Origin: Azospirillum sp. B510
GTDB taxonomy: Bacteria > Pseudomonadota > Alphaproteobacteria > Azospirillales > Azospirillaceae
Direction of reading: 5' to 3'
DNA: 64,000 nt
NCBI RefSeq assembly: GCF_000010725.1
Contig: NC_013858.1
Coordinates: forward strand, 124,001 to 188,000
Made by a program: the position numbers and the translations under genes. This document shows, piece after piece, positions 37,251 to 45,616 of the stretch (positions are counted from its first letter, which is position 1; every line of letters begins with the position of its first letter). Below the pieces are notes generated by a model. That model saw nothing but the letters and a program-made list of their open reading frames with translations, ran no database searches and was not told the origin of the DNA.

Positions 37251-38774
37251 TCACATGACCGCTCCCATCTGCCAAGGCGCGAATTCATCGGCGCCGACGC
37301 CGAGTTCCTCGCTCTTGGTCTTGCGGCCCGACGCGGTGTCGAGCACCAGCTGGAAGATGGCGCGGCCGACCTCCTCGATCGAGGCGTCGCCGGTGGCGAT
37401 GGCGCCGCAATCGATGTCCATGTCGTCCGGCATCCGGCGGAACAGCGTGCTGTTGGTCGCCAGCTTCAGGCTGGGCGTCGGCTTGCAGCCGAAGACCGAG
37501 CCGCGGCCGGTGGTGAAGCACAGCACGTTGGCGCCGCCCGCCACCTGCCCCGTCGCCGACACCGGGTCGTAGCCGGGGGTGTCCATGAAGACGAAGCCCT
37601 TGTCGGCGATCGGCTCGGCATAGCGGTAGACGGCGGTCAGCGGGGTGGTGCCGCCCTTGGCGACCGCGCCCAGCGACTTCTCCAGGATGGTGGTCAGGCC
37701 GCCCTTCTTGTTGCCGGGCGACGGGTTGTTGTTCATCTCCCCGCCGGTGCGGCTGGTGTAGTCCTCCCACCAGCCGATGCGCTCGACCAGCGCCTCGCCG
37801 ACCTCGCGGCGGACGGCGCGGCGGGTCAGCAGATGCTCGGCGCCATAGACCTCCGGCGTCTCGCTCAGCACCGCGGTGCCGCCGTTGCGCACCAGCAGGT
37901 CGACGGCGTAGCCCAGCGCCGGGTTGGCGGTGATGCCCGAATAGCCGTCGGAGCCGCCGCATTGCAGCGCCAGCGTCAAATGGCTGGCCGGCAGGGGCTG
38001 GCGGGTGACGTCGTTGATCTCCGGCAGCAGCGCCTCGATCCGGCGGATGCCCTCGCGGGCCGCCGCCGCGGTGCCGCCCATATCCTGGATGCCGATGGGG
38101 ATGACGCGGGCGCCCGCCTCGAGCCTGGTGGCCTCCATCAGCTTGTCGATCTGGTTCACCTCGCAGCCGAGGCCGAGCAGGATCACCGCGGCGAAGTTCG
38201 GATGGCGGGCGTAGCCGGCGATGGTGCGGCGCAGCGTGTCCATCACCTCGCCGCTGCCGGCCATGCCGCAGCCATAGCCGTGGGTCAGGGCGACGACGCC
38301 GTCGATGTTGGGGTAGGCGGCCAGCGCGGAGCCGCGGAAATGGTCGGCGATCATCCGCGCCGCGGTGGCGGAGCAGTTCACCGAGGTCAGCACGCCGATG
38401 TAGTTGCGGGTGGCGACGCGGCCGTCGGCGCGCAGGATGCCCTGGAAGGTGGCGCGCTCGGCCTCCGGGATCGGCTCGACCGGGTGGACGTCGGCGCCGA
38501 AGGCGTAATCGCGCTCGAAATCGTCGCCCATGCCCATGTTGTGGACATGGACATGCTCGCCGGGCTGGATCGCCGTGGTGGCGAAGCCGATGACCTGATT
38601 GTATTTGCGCACCGGCTCGCCGGGCGCGATGGCGCGCACCGCGACCTTGTGCCCGGCAGGCACCGGTCCGGCGGTCGCCAGGTCAGTACCGGGCAGGGCG
38701 GTGCCGGGCTCCAGATCGGCGCCGGTGACGACGACATTGTCGGCGGGGTGCAGGCGGATGGTCAGCGATGCCAT
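37251..38774 (-). CDS. uxaA: Altronate dehydratase
   Basis: Converts D-altronate to KDG. It is 507 residues, full-length UxaA with an N-terminal SAF domain (about 1-100; VHVHNMGMGDDF) and the catalytic C-terminal domain (RNYIGVLTSVNCSATAARMI, ALTHGYGCGMAG, LQCGGSDGYSGITANPALG, SETPEVYGAEHLL). Cys and His metal-ligand positions are present. ATG 38774 starts MASLTIRLHPADN. It lies after uxaC, but a structured repeat fills the 192-base gap. A galactarate dehydratase is the main alternative. Tagaturonate reductase (uxaB), which would make altronate, is not in the window. Confidence 0.92.
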   Translation of the reverse strand: MASLTIRLHPADNVVVTGADLEPGTALPGTDLATAGPVPAGHKVAVRAIAPGEPVRKYNQVIGFATTAIQPGEHVHVHNMGMGDDFERDYAFGADVHPVEPIPEAERATFQGILRADGRVATRNYIGVLTSVNCSATAARMIADHFRGSALAAYPNIDGVVALTHGYGCGMAGSGEVMDTLRRTIAGYARHPNFAAVILLGLGCEVNQIDKLMEATRLEAGARVIPIGIQDMGGTAAAAREGIRRIEALLPEINDVTRQPLPASHLTLALQCGGSDGYSGITANPALGYAVDLLVRNGGTAVLSETPEVYGAEHLLTRRAVRREVGEALVERIGWWEDYTSRTGGEMNNNPSPGNKKGGLTTILEKSLGAVAKGGTTPLTAVYRYAEPIADKGFVFMDTPGYDPVSATGQVAGGANVLCFTTGRGSVFGCKPTPSLKLATNSTLFRRMPDDMDIDCGAIATGDASIEEVGRAIFQLVLDTASGRKTKSEELGVGADEFAPWQMGAVM

Positions 38775-38801
38775 GGGCAGATGTCCTTGAGACCAGATGT
38801 T

Positions 38802-38953
38802 CCCTCTCCCGTCCCGGGAGAGGGAGGGGACCCGCCGAAGGCGGGGAGGGTGAGGGGTAGGGCAAAAATCCAGAACCGCATGGTTCCTTGGATCACCCCT
38901 CACCCTTCCCATACTGCGCATGGGCCCCTTCCCTCTCCCGGGGCGGGAGAGGG
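38802..38953. repeat. Composite inverted-repeat element between uxaC and uxaA
   Basis: Two perfect copies of the CCCTCTCCC/GGGAGAGGG palindrome (38802-38824 and 38931-38953) flank complementary GGGAGGGTGAGGGGT-like and ACCCCTCACCC arms, so the whole 150 bases can fold on itself. Such elements within an operon often alter mRNA stability. Confidence 0.75.
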
Positions 38954-38966
38954 GGGATTCAACCAA

Positions 38967-40367
38967 TCAAAGCTTGTAGGCGGTCTTGGCGAGGCGGTAG
39001 GCGAGGTCGACCGCCAGTTCCGCCGCCTCGTCCTCCTCCAGCCGGTGTTCGGCGACCAGACGGGCGAGGAAGCCGCAATCGACGCGGCGCGACACGTCGT
39101 GGCGGGCCGGGATCGAGCAGAAGGCGCGGGTGTCGTCGTTGAAGCCCACCGTGTTGTAGAAGCCGGCGGTCTCGGTGATCATCTCGCGGTAGCGGCGCAT
39201 GCCCTCGGGGCTGTCGTGGAACCACCAGGCCGGGCCGACGCGCAACGCCGGGTAATGGCCGGCCAGCGGCGCCAGCTCGCGGGAATAGCTGTCCTCGTCC
39301 AGCGTGAACAGGATGATGGTCAGGTCGCGTTCGTTGCCGAAACGGTCGAGCAGCGGCTTCAGCGCCCGCACATATTCGGTGCCGCTCGGGATGTCGGCGC
39401 CCTTGTCGCGGCCGAAGCGCTCGAACACCAGGCTGTTGTGGTTGCGGAAGCTGCCGGGATGGATCTGCATGACCAGACCGTCCTCCAGGCTCATCCGCGC
39501 CATTTCGGTCAGCATCTGGGCGCGGAACAGCTCCGCCTCCTCGGCGGTGGCGCCGCCGCGACGGACGATGTCGAACAGCGTCCCGGCCTCGGCGCGGGCC
39601 AGGTCGGCGGTCGCCGCCGTCGGGTGGCCATGGTCGGTCGAGGTGGCGCCGTGGCTCTTGAAATACAGGCGGCGGTCGGCGAGCGCCGCGAGATAGCCGT
39701 CCCAGGTCGCGGTGTCCTGTCCGGTGATGCGGCCCAGCTCGGCGAGGTTGTCGCGGAAGCCCTCGAACTCCGGATCGACGACCGGATCGGGACGGAAGGC
39801 GGTGATGACCCGGCCCTTCCAGCTGCTCTCGCGGATCGCCTTGTGGTGGACCAGCGGGTCGAGCGGCGATTCGGTGGTCGCCAGCACTTCCAGGTTGAAG
39901 CGCTCGAACAGGGCGCGCGGGCGGAATTCCGGCTTGCCCAGGCACGCCTCGATCTGGTCATAGATGCGGTCGGCGCTGGCCGCACTCAGCCGCTCGGTGA
40001 CGCCGAACACCGTCTCGAAGGCATGGGTCAGCCACATCGAGGTCGGCGTGCCGCGGAACAGGTGCCAGTTGGAGGCCAGCAGGCGCCAGATGGCGCGCGA
40101 ATCGGTCGAGGTCTCCCCGCCATCCTTGCGCGGAACGCCGAGCTGCTCCAGCGGAATTCCCTGGCTGTACAGCATGCGGAAGGCATAATGATCGGGCTTG
40201 ACGAACAGGCTCGCCGGGTCGGGGAACGCCTCGTCCTTCGCGAACCAGGACGGATCGGTGTGGCCGTGCGGGCTGATGATCGGCAGGGCGCTGACCTCGC
40301 CATACAGGCGCCGCGCGATGGCGCGCTGGGTCGGGTCGCTCGGGAACAGACGGTCGGGGTGAAGCAT
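38967..40367 (-). CDS. uxaC: Uronate isomerase
   Basis: Isomerises glucuronate to fructuronate and galacturonate to tagaturonate. It is 466 residues of amidohydrolase fold with metal motif ISPHGHTDPSWF (about residue 35) and the family segments TWLLASNWHLF-like, TTESPLDPLVHH, ITAFRPDPVVDPEF and MQIHPGSFRNHN. ATG 40367 is used. First gene of the uxaC-uxaA-transporter-kdgK block; the promoter with a GntR box sits about 90 bases upstream and a GntR regulator is divergent. Confidence 0.94.
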   Translation of the reverse strand: MLHPDRLFPSDPTQRAIARRLYGEVSALPIISPHGHTDPSWFAKDEAFPDPASLFVKPDHYAFRMLYSQGIPLEQLGVPRKDGGETSTDSRAIWRLLASNWHLFRGTPTSMWLTHAFETVFGVTERLSAASADRIYDQIEACLGKPEFRPRALFERFNLEVLATTESPLDPLVHHKAIRESSWKGRVITAFRPDPVVDPEFEGFRDNLAELGRITGQDTATWDGYLAALADRRLYFKSHGATSTDHGHPTAATADLARAEAGTLFDIVRRGGATAEEAELFRAQMLTEMARMSLEDGLVMQIHPGSFRNHNSLVFERFGRDKGADIPSGTEYVRALKPLLDRFGNERDLTIILFTLDEDSYSRELAPLAGHYPALRVGPAWWFHDSPEGMRRYREMITETAGFYNTVGFNDDTRAFCSIPARHDVSRRVDCGFLARLVAEHRLEEDEAAELAVDLAYRLAKTAYKL

Positions 40368-40454
40368 CGGAAGCCTCTACGCTGCAAAAAGGGGTCAAGC
40401 AGGGTGGGGAAAAGGCGGGGTCCGTGCGGGGGACCGTCCCTACCGGCTGGCTGT

Positions 40455-40484
40455 ATAATATTAATATATTAGATTCGATTGCAA
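40455..40484 (-). promoter_or_regulatory. uxaC promoter with the GntR box
   Basis: On the minus strand TTGCAA (40484-40479), an 18-base spacer and TATTAT (40460-40455). The spacer holds the ATATATTAG box (plus strand TTAATATATTAGATT at 40461-40475). The layout equals that of the kduI and gntR-1 promoters. It also lies between uxaC and the divergent gntR-2, so both may be controlled. Confidence 0.72.
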
Positions 40485-40663
40485 GCCCAATCCCTCTCCC
40501 GGAGCGGCTCCGGCACCCGGAAAGGCTGCGCCCAGTCGCCGCACCCGGTTCCCGCGGCGGGCCGGGGATGGATTTGACCTTGATGAAGGGTGACGATTAG
40601 ATTGCGGGGTATGACGAACATCACCGGGATGACGGAGCGCCGTCTCCCGACCCGCCTGCCGGA

Positions 40664-41446
40664 ATGGAGCCATCGGTGAAGAAGGTCGCGACGAGTGTGG
40701 ATGAGGGCGGCCTGGACGCCGAGCCCGTGCGCCGCGCCGTGGTTCCGGCGGCGACGGTCCGTCCGCCGCGCCGCGCCGCCACCGTGGCCGCGCGCATCTA
40801 CCGCGATTTGCGGGCGGAGATCGTGTCGCTGAAGCGCAAGCCCGGCGACGCCATCGCCGAGAAGCAGATCGCCGAATCCTATGGCGTCAGCCGCACCCCG
40901 GTGCGCGAGGCGGTGCTGAAGCTGGCGGATGAGGGGCTGATCGAGATCTTCCCGCAATCCGGCACCTTCGTCGCCCGCATCCCGCTCGACGCCCTGCCGG
41001 AGGCCTTCGCCATCCGCAAGGCGCTGGAGGAGGCGACGGTGCGCTATGCCGCGACGCGGGCGACGCGCAGTCAGATCGCGGCACTGCGGGCCAATCTGGA
41101 ATTGCAGCGGGAGATGCAGGAGGCCGCCGATTTCGCCGGCTTCCACCAGGCCGACGAGGCGTTCCACGCGTTGGTGGCGGAGATCGCCGGCTATCCCGGA
41201 TTCTGGACGCTGATCCAGCAGACCAAGGTCCAGATCGACCGCTACCGCCTGCTGACCCTGCCGGTCCTGGGCCGCGTCGCCGAGGTGATCGCCGAGCATA
41301 CCGCCATCGTCGATGCGATCGCGGCCAAGGATCCGGCGGCGGCGATCGGGGCGCTGGACGAACATCTGGACGATCTCCAGATCTCGGTCCCCGACATCCG
41401 CCGCGACTATCCGCGCTATTTCACCGCGCCGGGCGACCCGGTTTAA
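40664..41446 (+). CDS. GntR-family (FCD domain) regulator, paralogue 2
   Basis: A 260-residue regulator: winged HTH (EKQIAESYGVSRTPVREAVL, DEGLIEIFPQSGTFVARIPL) and FCD domain (FHQADEAFHALVAEIAGYPGFW, His residues in the later helices). It is divergent from uxaC across a 296-base spacer holding the AT-rich box, so it is the best candidate for the local uronate repressor. It is very similar to the regulators at 21861 and 46134. ATG 40664 is used; GTG 40676 is an in-frame alternative. Confidence 0.9.
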   Translation: MEPSVKKVATSVDEGGLDAEPVRRAVVPAATVRPPRRAATVAARIYRDLRAEIVSLKRKPGDAIAEKQIAESYGVSRTPVREAVLKLADEGLIEIFPQSGTFVARIPLDALPEAFAIRKALEEATVRYAATRATRSQIAALRANLELQREMQEAADFAGFHQADEAFHALVAEIAGYPGFWTLIQQTKVQIDRYRLLTLPVLGRVAEVIAEHTAIVDAIAAKDPAAAIGALDEHLDDLQISVPDIRRDYPRYFTAPGDPV

Positions 41447-41715
41447 GGGAGGATCGCTCCACCGCGGCCTTCGAGGCCCGCGTTCGCCGGGAACCGCCGC
41501 TCAGGTGCCGAGGGTTTTCCGGTACTCCGCGACGGGAAGACCGCCAACCCCCCAACCCCCCAATCCTCCATATCCACCTCGTCGATGACGACGAAGGTGG
41601 TCGCGGGGGTCTTGTCCAGCACCTCCACCAGAAGACCGGTCACGCCCCTGATGAGTTCGGCCTTCTGGTCCGGCGTCGCGCCTTCGCGGGTGATCTTGAT
41701 GTTCACATACGGCAT
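41443..41715 (-). pseudogene. 4-oxalocrotonate tautomerase family protein, C-terminus frameshifted
   Basis: The first 57 residues are a normal tautomerase: MPYVNIKITREGATPDQKAE with catalytic Pro after the Met, the DKTPATTFVVIDEV segment and DWGVGG. After that the frame reads unrelated sequence to residue 90. An 8-bp unit AACCCCCC is tandemly duplicated at 41546-41561; removing one copy restores GGLPVAEYRKTLGT and a stop at 41501, giving 68 residues, the usual family length. So the gene carries a slippage-type duplication. It is the third gene after gst and an NTF2-like gene. The enzyme core may still fold. Confidence 0.8.
41546..41561. repeat. Tandem 8-bp duplication in the tautomerase gene
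   Basis: AACCCCCC occurs twice in direct tandem (41546-41553, 41554-41561), each with a C6 run. It is the exact cause of the frameshift. Confidence 0.9.
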
Positions 41716-41727
41716 ATCGATCGCAAC

Positions 41728-42105
41728 CTAAGGTTGGCGTTCGATGATCTGAAAAACCTTGGCGATGATCCGCCACCGGCCATCCGTGCGCACCAGGGTG
41801 AGGAAATCGACGAAATCGCGCTGGCCGATCGAACAGCGCACGCGGGCGGCCGCGGTGTTTTCGCCGGCCAGATCGATGGCGTCGATATGGTCGCGTCGAG
41901 CCTCGTTGCGCGAGGCCGGCGACTGGCGGGCGGCGATGACCTGCACATAGTCTTCCATGGTGCGATAAAGCAGCGGTGTCTCGTCGGCGGTCGCGTAGAT
42001 CGCCTTCGGGTGAAAGACGGCCTGAAGCTTGTCGACGTCGCAGAAATGAAGCGCGTCGAAATAGTCGCGGAGGACGTCGGCGATGTCGTTCAGGATCCGG
42101 GTCAT
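41728..42105 (-). CDS. NTF2-like (SnoaL/DUF4440 type) protein
   Basis: A 125-residue cone-shaped NTF2-fold protein: an opening helix (ILNDIADVLRDYFDALHFCD), VFHPKAIYATADETPLL, then beta strands ending DGRWRIIAKVFQIIER. Such proteins are often small enzymes or binding modules with nuclear-transport-factor-2 fold. ATG 42105 overlaps the gst stop as ATGA, so translation is coupled. The stop lies 12 bases before the tautomerase start, and the three form one operon of likely detoxification function. Confidence 0.82.
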   Translation of the reverse strand: MTRILNDIADVLRDYFDALHFCDVDKLQAVFHPKAIYATADETPLLYRTMEDYVQVIAARQSPASRNEARRDHIDAIDLAGENTAAARVRCSIGQRDFVDFLTLVRTDGRWRIIAKVFQIIERQP

Positions 42106-42743
42106 TCCGCCGCCTCTTCCGCGATCTTGTCGGTGATCAGCCCTTCCCGACGCATGGCGTCGCGAACGGATGGCCGGGTGGCGATGCGCGTCACATAGGC
42201 CGCGACATGCGGCCAGCGGGCAAGATCGAGCCCGATGAAACCCGACCAGTTCAGGACGACGAACAGATACGCGTCCGCCACGGTGAAGCCGCCGCCGAGG
42301 ATGAAGTCCCGGCCATCGGCAAGGCCACGCTCCACATCTCCCACGCGCCGGGCCAAGCGCCCTTCGACCTGTTCCTTTTCCGCCTCTCCGAGCGGATATC
42401 CCCTGAAATAGGGGCTGAATGACTTGTGCAGCTCGGACGAGGTGAAGTTGAGCCATTCCTGCAGGCGCGCACGCTCCACAGTGCCATAGGCAGGTGCCAG
42501 AGCCGCCTGGGGATGGCCGTCGGCGAGAAATTGAAGGATCGCCGGGTTCTCGGTCAGAACGGAGCCATCATCCAGTTCGAGGGCCGGCACATAGCCCTTG
42601 GGATTGACGGCGTGATAGGCGTCCCCGGTTTCGGTCAGGCCGGTTTCGGTGTCGACCCGGATGGCATCATGAGCCAGTCCGATCTCGATAAGCGCGATCC
42701 GCGACGACAGCGAGCAGGAGCCGGGTTTGAAGTAGAGCCGCAC
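42102..42743 (-). CDS. gst: Glutathione S-transferase, beta-class-like
   Basis: A 213-residue GST. The N-terminal thioredoxin-like domain begins MRLYFKPGSCSLSSRIALIE, with the Cys10/Ser11 pair typical of bacterial beta-class enzymes, followed by the GSH-binding VPALELDDGSVLTENPAIL (about residues 52-70) and a helical C-terminal domain with FTVADAYLFVVLNW. It conjugates or reduces electrophiles with glutathione. First gene of gst-NTF2-tautomerase, divergent from an HxlR regulator. Confidence 0.93.
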   Translation of the reverse strand: MRLYFKPGSCSLSSRIALIEIGLAHDAIRVDTETGLTETGDAYHAVNPKGYVPALELDDGSVLTENPAILQFLADGHPQAALAPAYGTVERARLQEWLNFTSSELHKSFSPYFRGYPLGEAEKEQVEGRLARRVGDVERGLADGRDFILGGGFTVADAYLFVVLNWSGFIGLDLARWPHVAAYVTRIATRPSVRDAMRREGLITDKIAEEAAE

Positions 42744-42787
42744 GGAAGCCTCCTTGATTGTGGGGATGGCCGGACTCTATGGAGCGG

Positions 42788-42849
42788 AGTTACCCTTGCC
42801 AATCAAGTTTCCATCGGTTACTTCGTATTCAGGTTTCCCCGCAGTAACC
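42788..42849. promoter_or_regulatory. GTTACT/AGTAAC repeats between gst and hxlR
   Basis: GGTTACT (42816-42822) and AGTAACC (42843-42849) are a perfect 7-bp inverted repeat, with a related AGTTACC at 42788-42794. They fill the divergent promoter region and are candidate sites for the HxlR regulator. Confidence 0.5.
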
Positions 42850-42860
42850 TGATCGCGCCC

Positions 42861-43229
42861 ATGAGCTTGAAAGTCCGGAAGAACCGAAGCGCGCCTCCGC
42901 CGCAGACCTGCGCTTTGACCGAGTGCATGGCGGTCATCGCCGGAGCCTGGGCGCCGAACGTCATCTGGCACCTGCGTGCCGGTCCAAGGCGATTCAGCGA
43001 GTTGCGCCTCGACATCCCGCCGATTTCGGCCAAGGTGCTGTCGCAGCGGCTGCGTGAACTGGAAAGCCGCGGCGTCATCACCCGCAGCGTCCAACCAACG
43101 ACGCCGCCTTCGGTGGAATATACCCTTACGCCCCTCGGCCAGGAACTGGTGCCGGCCCTCGATGCCATCGTCGAGGTTGGCCACAAGCTCAAGGCCATTG
43201 CACGGCAACAGGGGGCGAGCGGCGGTTGA
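42861..43229 (+). CDS. HxlR-family transcriptional regulator
   Basis: A 122-residue winged-HTH protein: CALTECMAVIAGAWAPNVIWHL, RFSELRLDIPPISAKVLSQRLRELESRGVI and the wing VEYTLTPLGQEL. HxlR proteins typically respond to aldehydes, quinones or redox stress through an N-terminal Cys; here Cys lies at about residue 17 in QTCALTEC. ATG 42861 is used. It is divergent from the gst operon, which it most likely controls. Confidence 0.9.
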   Translation: MSLKVRKNRSAPPPQTCALTECMAVIAGAWAPNVIWHLRAGPRRFSELRLDIPPISAKVLSQRLRELESRGVITRSVQPTTPPSVEYTLTPLGQELVPALDAIVEVGHKLKAIARQQGASGG

Positions 43230-43355
43230 ACGATCGGCCACCGGGACAAAGAGCACCCTCGGGGTGCTCGCGACAATCGCAAGGCGGCGATTTCCAGGAC
43301 GCGGTCCGCTTTGGACGAGCGGAGCGTGCGGGGGCACTCATTCAGAAGGGCGGCG

Positions 43356-43718
43356 TCAGGCCGAGGGGGCGTCGGCCGCCGGCTCGCCGAGGAAATCCTC
43401 GCGGATCGGCGTGAAGATGTCGAGCAGCACGCCCGGTTCCAGCGCCACCACCCCATGCAGGACATTGGACGGCACCATATAGCCGTCGCCCTCGTTCAGG
43501 CGCCGGGTGCGGCCGTCGATGGTGACGTCGAAGGACCCCTTCTCCACCACGGCGGACTGGACATGGGGATGGCGGTGCTGCGCGCCGATGGCGCCGGCCT
43601 CGAACTCCACCCGCACCATCATCATCATGTCGTTGTGGCCGAGGATCCTGCGGCGCACCCCGCCGCCCAGATCCTGCCACGGGATCTCGCCGGCGGTCAC
43701 GAACATGCCCGTGGCCAT
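43356..43718 (-). CDS. kdgF: Cupin protein, KdgF-like
   Basis: A 120-residue single cupin. It begins with FVTAGEIPWQDLGGGVRRRILGHND and has the metal motif GAQHRHPHVQSAVVEKG (two His and the Glu), both typical of KdgF. KdgF linearises 4,5-unsaturated uronates (from pectin or alginate) to 4-deoxy-5-keto-uronate, the substrate of KduI. It lies directly downstream of kduI-kduD, which supports the assignment. ATG 43718 is used. Confidence 0.87.
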   Translation of the reverse strand: MATGMFVTAGEIPWQDLGGGVRRRILGHNDMMMMVRVEFEAGAIGAQHRHPHVQSAVVEKGSFDVTIDGRTRRLNEGDGYMVPSNVLHGVVALEPGVLLDIFTPIREDFLGEPAADAPSA

Positions 43719-43740
43719 CTCTGCCCCCCTCCCTGTCGAC

Positions 43741-43761
43741 CCCCCTTCCCCAAGAAGGGGG
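43741..43761 (-). terminator. Hairpin between kduD and kdgF
   Basis: CCCCCTT (43741-43747) pairs with AAGGGGG (43755-43761) across a 7-base loop, in the short gap between kduD and kdgF. It may attenuate or stabilise the transcript rather than end it. Confidence 0.45.
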
Positions 43762-43773
43762 TGTTGTTTCGGA

Positions 43774-44571
43774 TCAGCGCGCCAGCCAGCCGCCATCGAC
43801 CGGCAGGATGGTGCCGTGGACATAGTCCGAGGCGTCGGAGGCCAGGAACACCGCCGGGCCGGCCAGGTCCGCCGGCAGGCTCCAGCGCCCGGCCGGGATG
43901 CGGGCCAGGATCTCGGCGCTGCGCTTCTCGTCGGCGCGCAGGGCCGTGGTGTTGTTGGTCTCGACATAGCCCGGCGCGATGGCGTTCACATTGATGCCCT
44001 TGCCCGCCCATTCGCAGGCCAGGAGCTTGGTGAGGCCGGCGACGCCGCTCTTGGACGCCGTGTAGGACGGCACCCGGATGCCGCCCTGGAAGGACAGCAT
44101 CGACGCGATGTTGATGATCTTGCCCTTGGCCTCGCTCTTGCCCCCGCCCTCGGCGGGCTGGCCCCGCGCCTGGCGGTCGAAGACGTGACGGCCGAAGGCC
44201 TGGCACAGGAAGAAGGTCGACTTGAGGTTGACCGTCATCACCTCGTCCCAATCGGCCTCGGTGAAGTCGACGGACTCGGCGCGGCGGATGATGCCGGCAT
44301 TGTTGACCAGGATGTCGACCTGGCCCAGCCCGGCGATCGCCTCCGCCATGATGCGGGGGATCGGCTCGATGCTGGTGAAGTCGGCGGCGATGGAGACGAA
44401 GCGCCGGCCGGTCTCCTCCACCAGCGCCCGGGTCTCGTCGGGCGGGGTGCGGCCGGCGACCGCGACATCGGCGCCGGCCCGCGCCAGCGCCACGGCGATG
44501 GCCTGCCCGATGCCGGTATTGGCGCCGGTGACCAGCGCCGTCCGGCCGGAAAGATCGAAGGGGTTGATCAT
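43774..44571 (-). CDS. kduD: 2-dehydro-3-deoxy-D-gluconate 5-dehydrogenase (KduD)
   Basis: Oxidoreductase that turns 2,5-diketo-3-deoxygluconate (the KduI product) into KDG. It is 265 residues of SDR fold: ALVTGANTGIGQAIAVAL, NNAGIIRRAE, and the KduD-like active site IASMLSFQGGIRVPSYTASKSG. An insertion of about 15 residues (QARGQPAEGGGKSEAKG) before IINIAS is unusual. ATG 44571 (MINPFDLSG) has AAGGA about 11 bases upstream; ATG 44583 is in frame but lies too close to it. It follows kduI by 15 bases. Confidence 0.92.
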   Translation of the reverse strand: MINPFDLSGRTALVTGANTGIGQAIAVALARAGADVAVAGRTPPDETRALVEETGRRFVSIAADFTSIEPIPRIMAEAIAGLGQVDILVNNAGIIRRAESVDFTEADWDEVMTVNLKSTFFLCQAFGRHVFDRQARGQPAEGGGKSEAKGKIINIASMLSFQGGIRVPSYTASKSGVAGLTKLLACEWAGKGINVNAIAPGYVETNNTTALRADEKRSAEILARIPAGRWSLPADLAGPAVFLASDASDYVHGTILPVDGGWLAR

Positions 44572-44586
44572 GGTGGCGGGCATCCT

Positions 44587-45423
44587 TCAGCGCAGGCGGT
44601 CGATGGCGACGAAGTCCATGTCGGTGAAGTCCTGGTTGTCGCCACCCATCGCCCAGATGAAGCTGTAGTTGCGGGTGCCGACGCCGGAATGGATCGACCA
44701 GGGCGGGGAGATCACCGCCTGCTCGTTGGCGACGACGATATGGCGGGTCTGCTCCGGCTCGCCCATCAGATGGATGACGCGGGCATCGTCCGGCAGGTCG
44801 AAATAGAAATACACCTCGCAGCGCCGGTCATGGGTGTGGCACGGCATGGTATTCCACATGTTGTTCGGCTTCAGCACCGTCAGGCCCAGCACCAGCTGCG
44901 CCGTGCGCACCACGTCCGGGTGGATGATCTGGTGGATGGTGCGCTCGTTCGACTGGGCCGGATCGCCCATATGCACCGCCTTGGCCTGGCCGATCGAGAT
45001 CCTCATCGTCTCGAACCGGGCATGGGCGGGGGTGCTGTTCAGGTAGAATTTGGCCGGCTCGCGGCGGTCCAGGCTTTCGAAGGCGACGTCCTTGCTGCCC
45101 ATCGCGACATAGAGGGCGTCGCGCGGCGCCAACTCGTACACCGCGCCATCGACCGTCACCCGGCCGGCGCCACCGACATTGACCACGCCCAGCTCGCGCC
45201 GGTCGAGGAAGTTCGGCGAGCCGATCTCCTTGGACGACTCCAGCCTGACCGGGCCGGCGACCGGCATGGCGCCGCCGACGACGAAGCGGTCGACCTGGCT
45301 GTAGGTGAAGACCGTCTCGTCCGCCTCGAACAGGGTGGGGACCAGGAAATGGTCGCGCAGGGTCCCGGTGTCGAAGCCGCGCACCGCATCGGGGTGGGAG
45401 GCGTGCCGGACGGAGATCTTCAT
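44587..45423 (-). CDS. kduI: 4-deoxy-L-threo-5-hexosulose-uronate ketol-isomerase
   Basis: Isomerises 4-deoxy-5-keto-uronate to 2,5-diketo-3-deoxygluconate. It is 278 residues, exactly the E. coli length. The cupin zinc-site motif MPCHTHDRRCEVYFYF (about residues 193-208) and a late His near PPWSIHSGVGT are intact. ATG 45423 starts MKISVRHASHPDAV. First gene of kduI-kduD-kdgF, with its own GntR-box promoter (45479-45508); divergent from mgsA. Confidence 0.95.
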   Translation of the reverse strand: MKISVRHASHPDAVRGFDTGTLRDHFLVPTLFEADETVFTYSQVDRFVVGGAMPVAGPVRLESSKEIGSPNFLDRRELGVVNVGGAGRVTVDGAVYELAPRDALYVAMGSKDVAFESLDRREPAKFYLNSTPAHARFETMRISIGQAKAVHMGDPAQSNERTIHQIIHPDVVRTAQLVLGLTVLKPNNMWNTMPCHTHDRRCEVYFYFDLPDDARVIHLMGEPEQTRHIVVANEQAVISPPWSIHSGVGTRNYSFIWAMGGDNQDFTDMDFVAIDRLR

Positions 45424-45478
45424 GGCGGAGGTCCTTCGGAACTGTGCGGCGCCGGGGCGGCCGGCGTGATCCGGCGCC

Positions 45479-45508
45479 ATAATACTAATATACCAGTAAG
45501 CCGGGCAA
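45479..45508 (-). promoter_or_regulatory. kduI promoter with the GntR box
   Basis: Minus strand: TTGCCC (45508-45503), 18 bases, TATTAT (45484-45479). The box CTGGTATATTAGTAT (plus-strand 45482-45496) abuts and overlaps the -10, differing by one base from the gntR-1 box. AT-rich sequence in a GC-rich context makes this stand out. Confidence 0.78.
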
Positions 45509-45616
45509 GGACTTATGGTTGAGGTCGGGACATTTCACCGGACGGAGGGTGCGACAAAGTCGTCCGCGATGGATGGGGGCGCGGCCATGGCTGGCGGCGC
45601 GTTGCGTTGCACGCTG

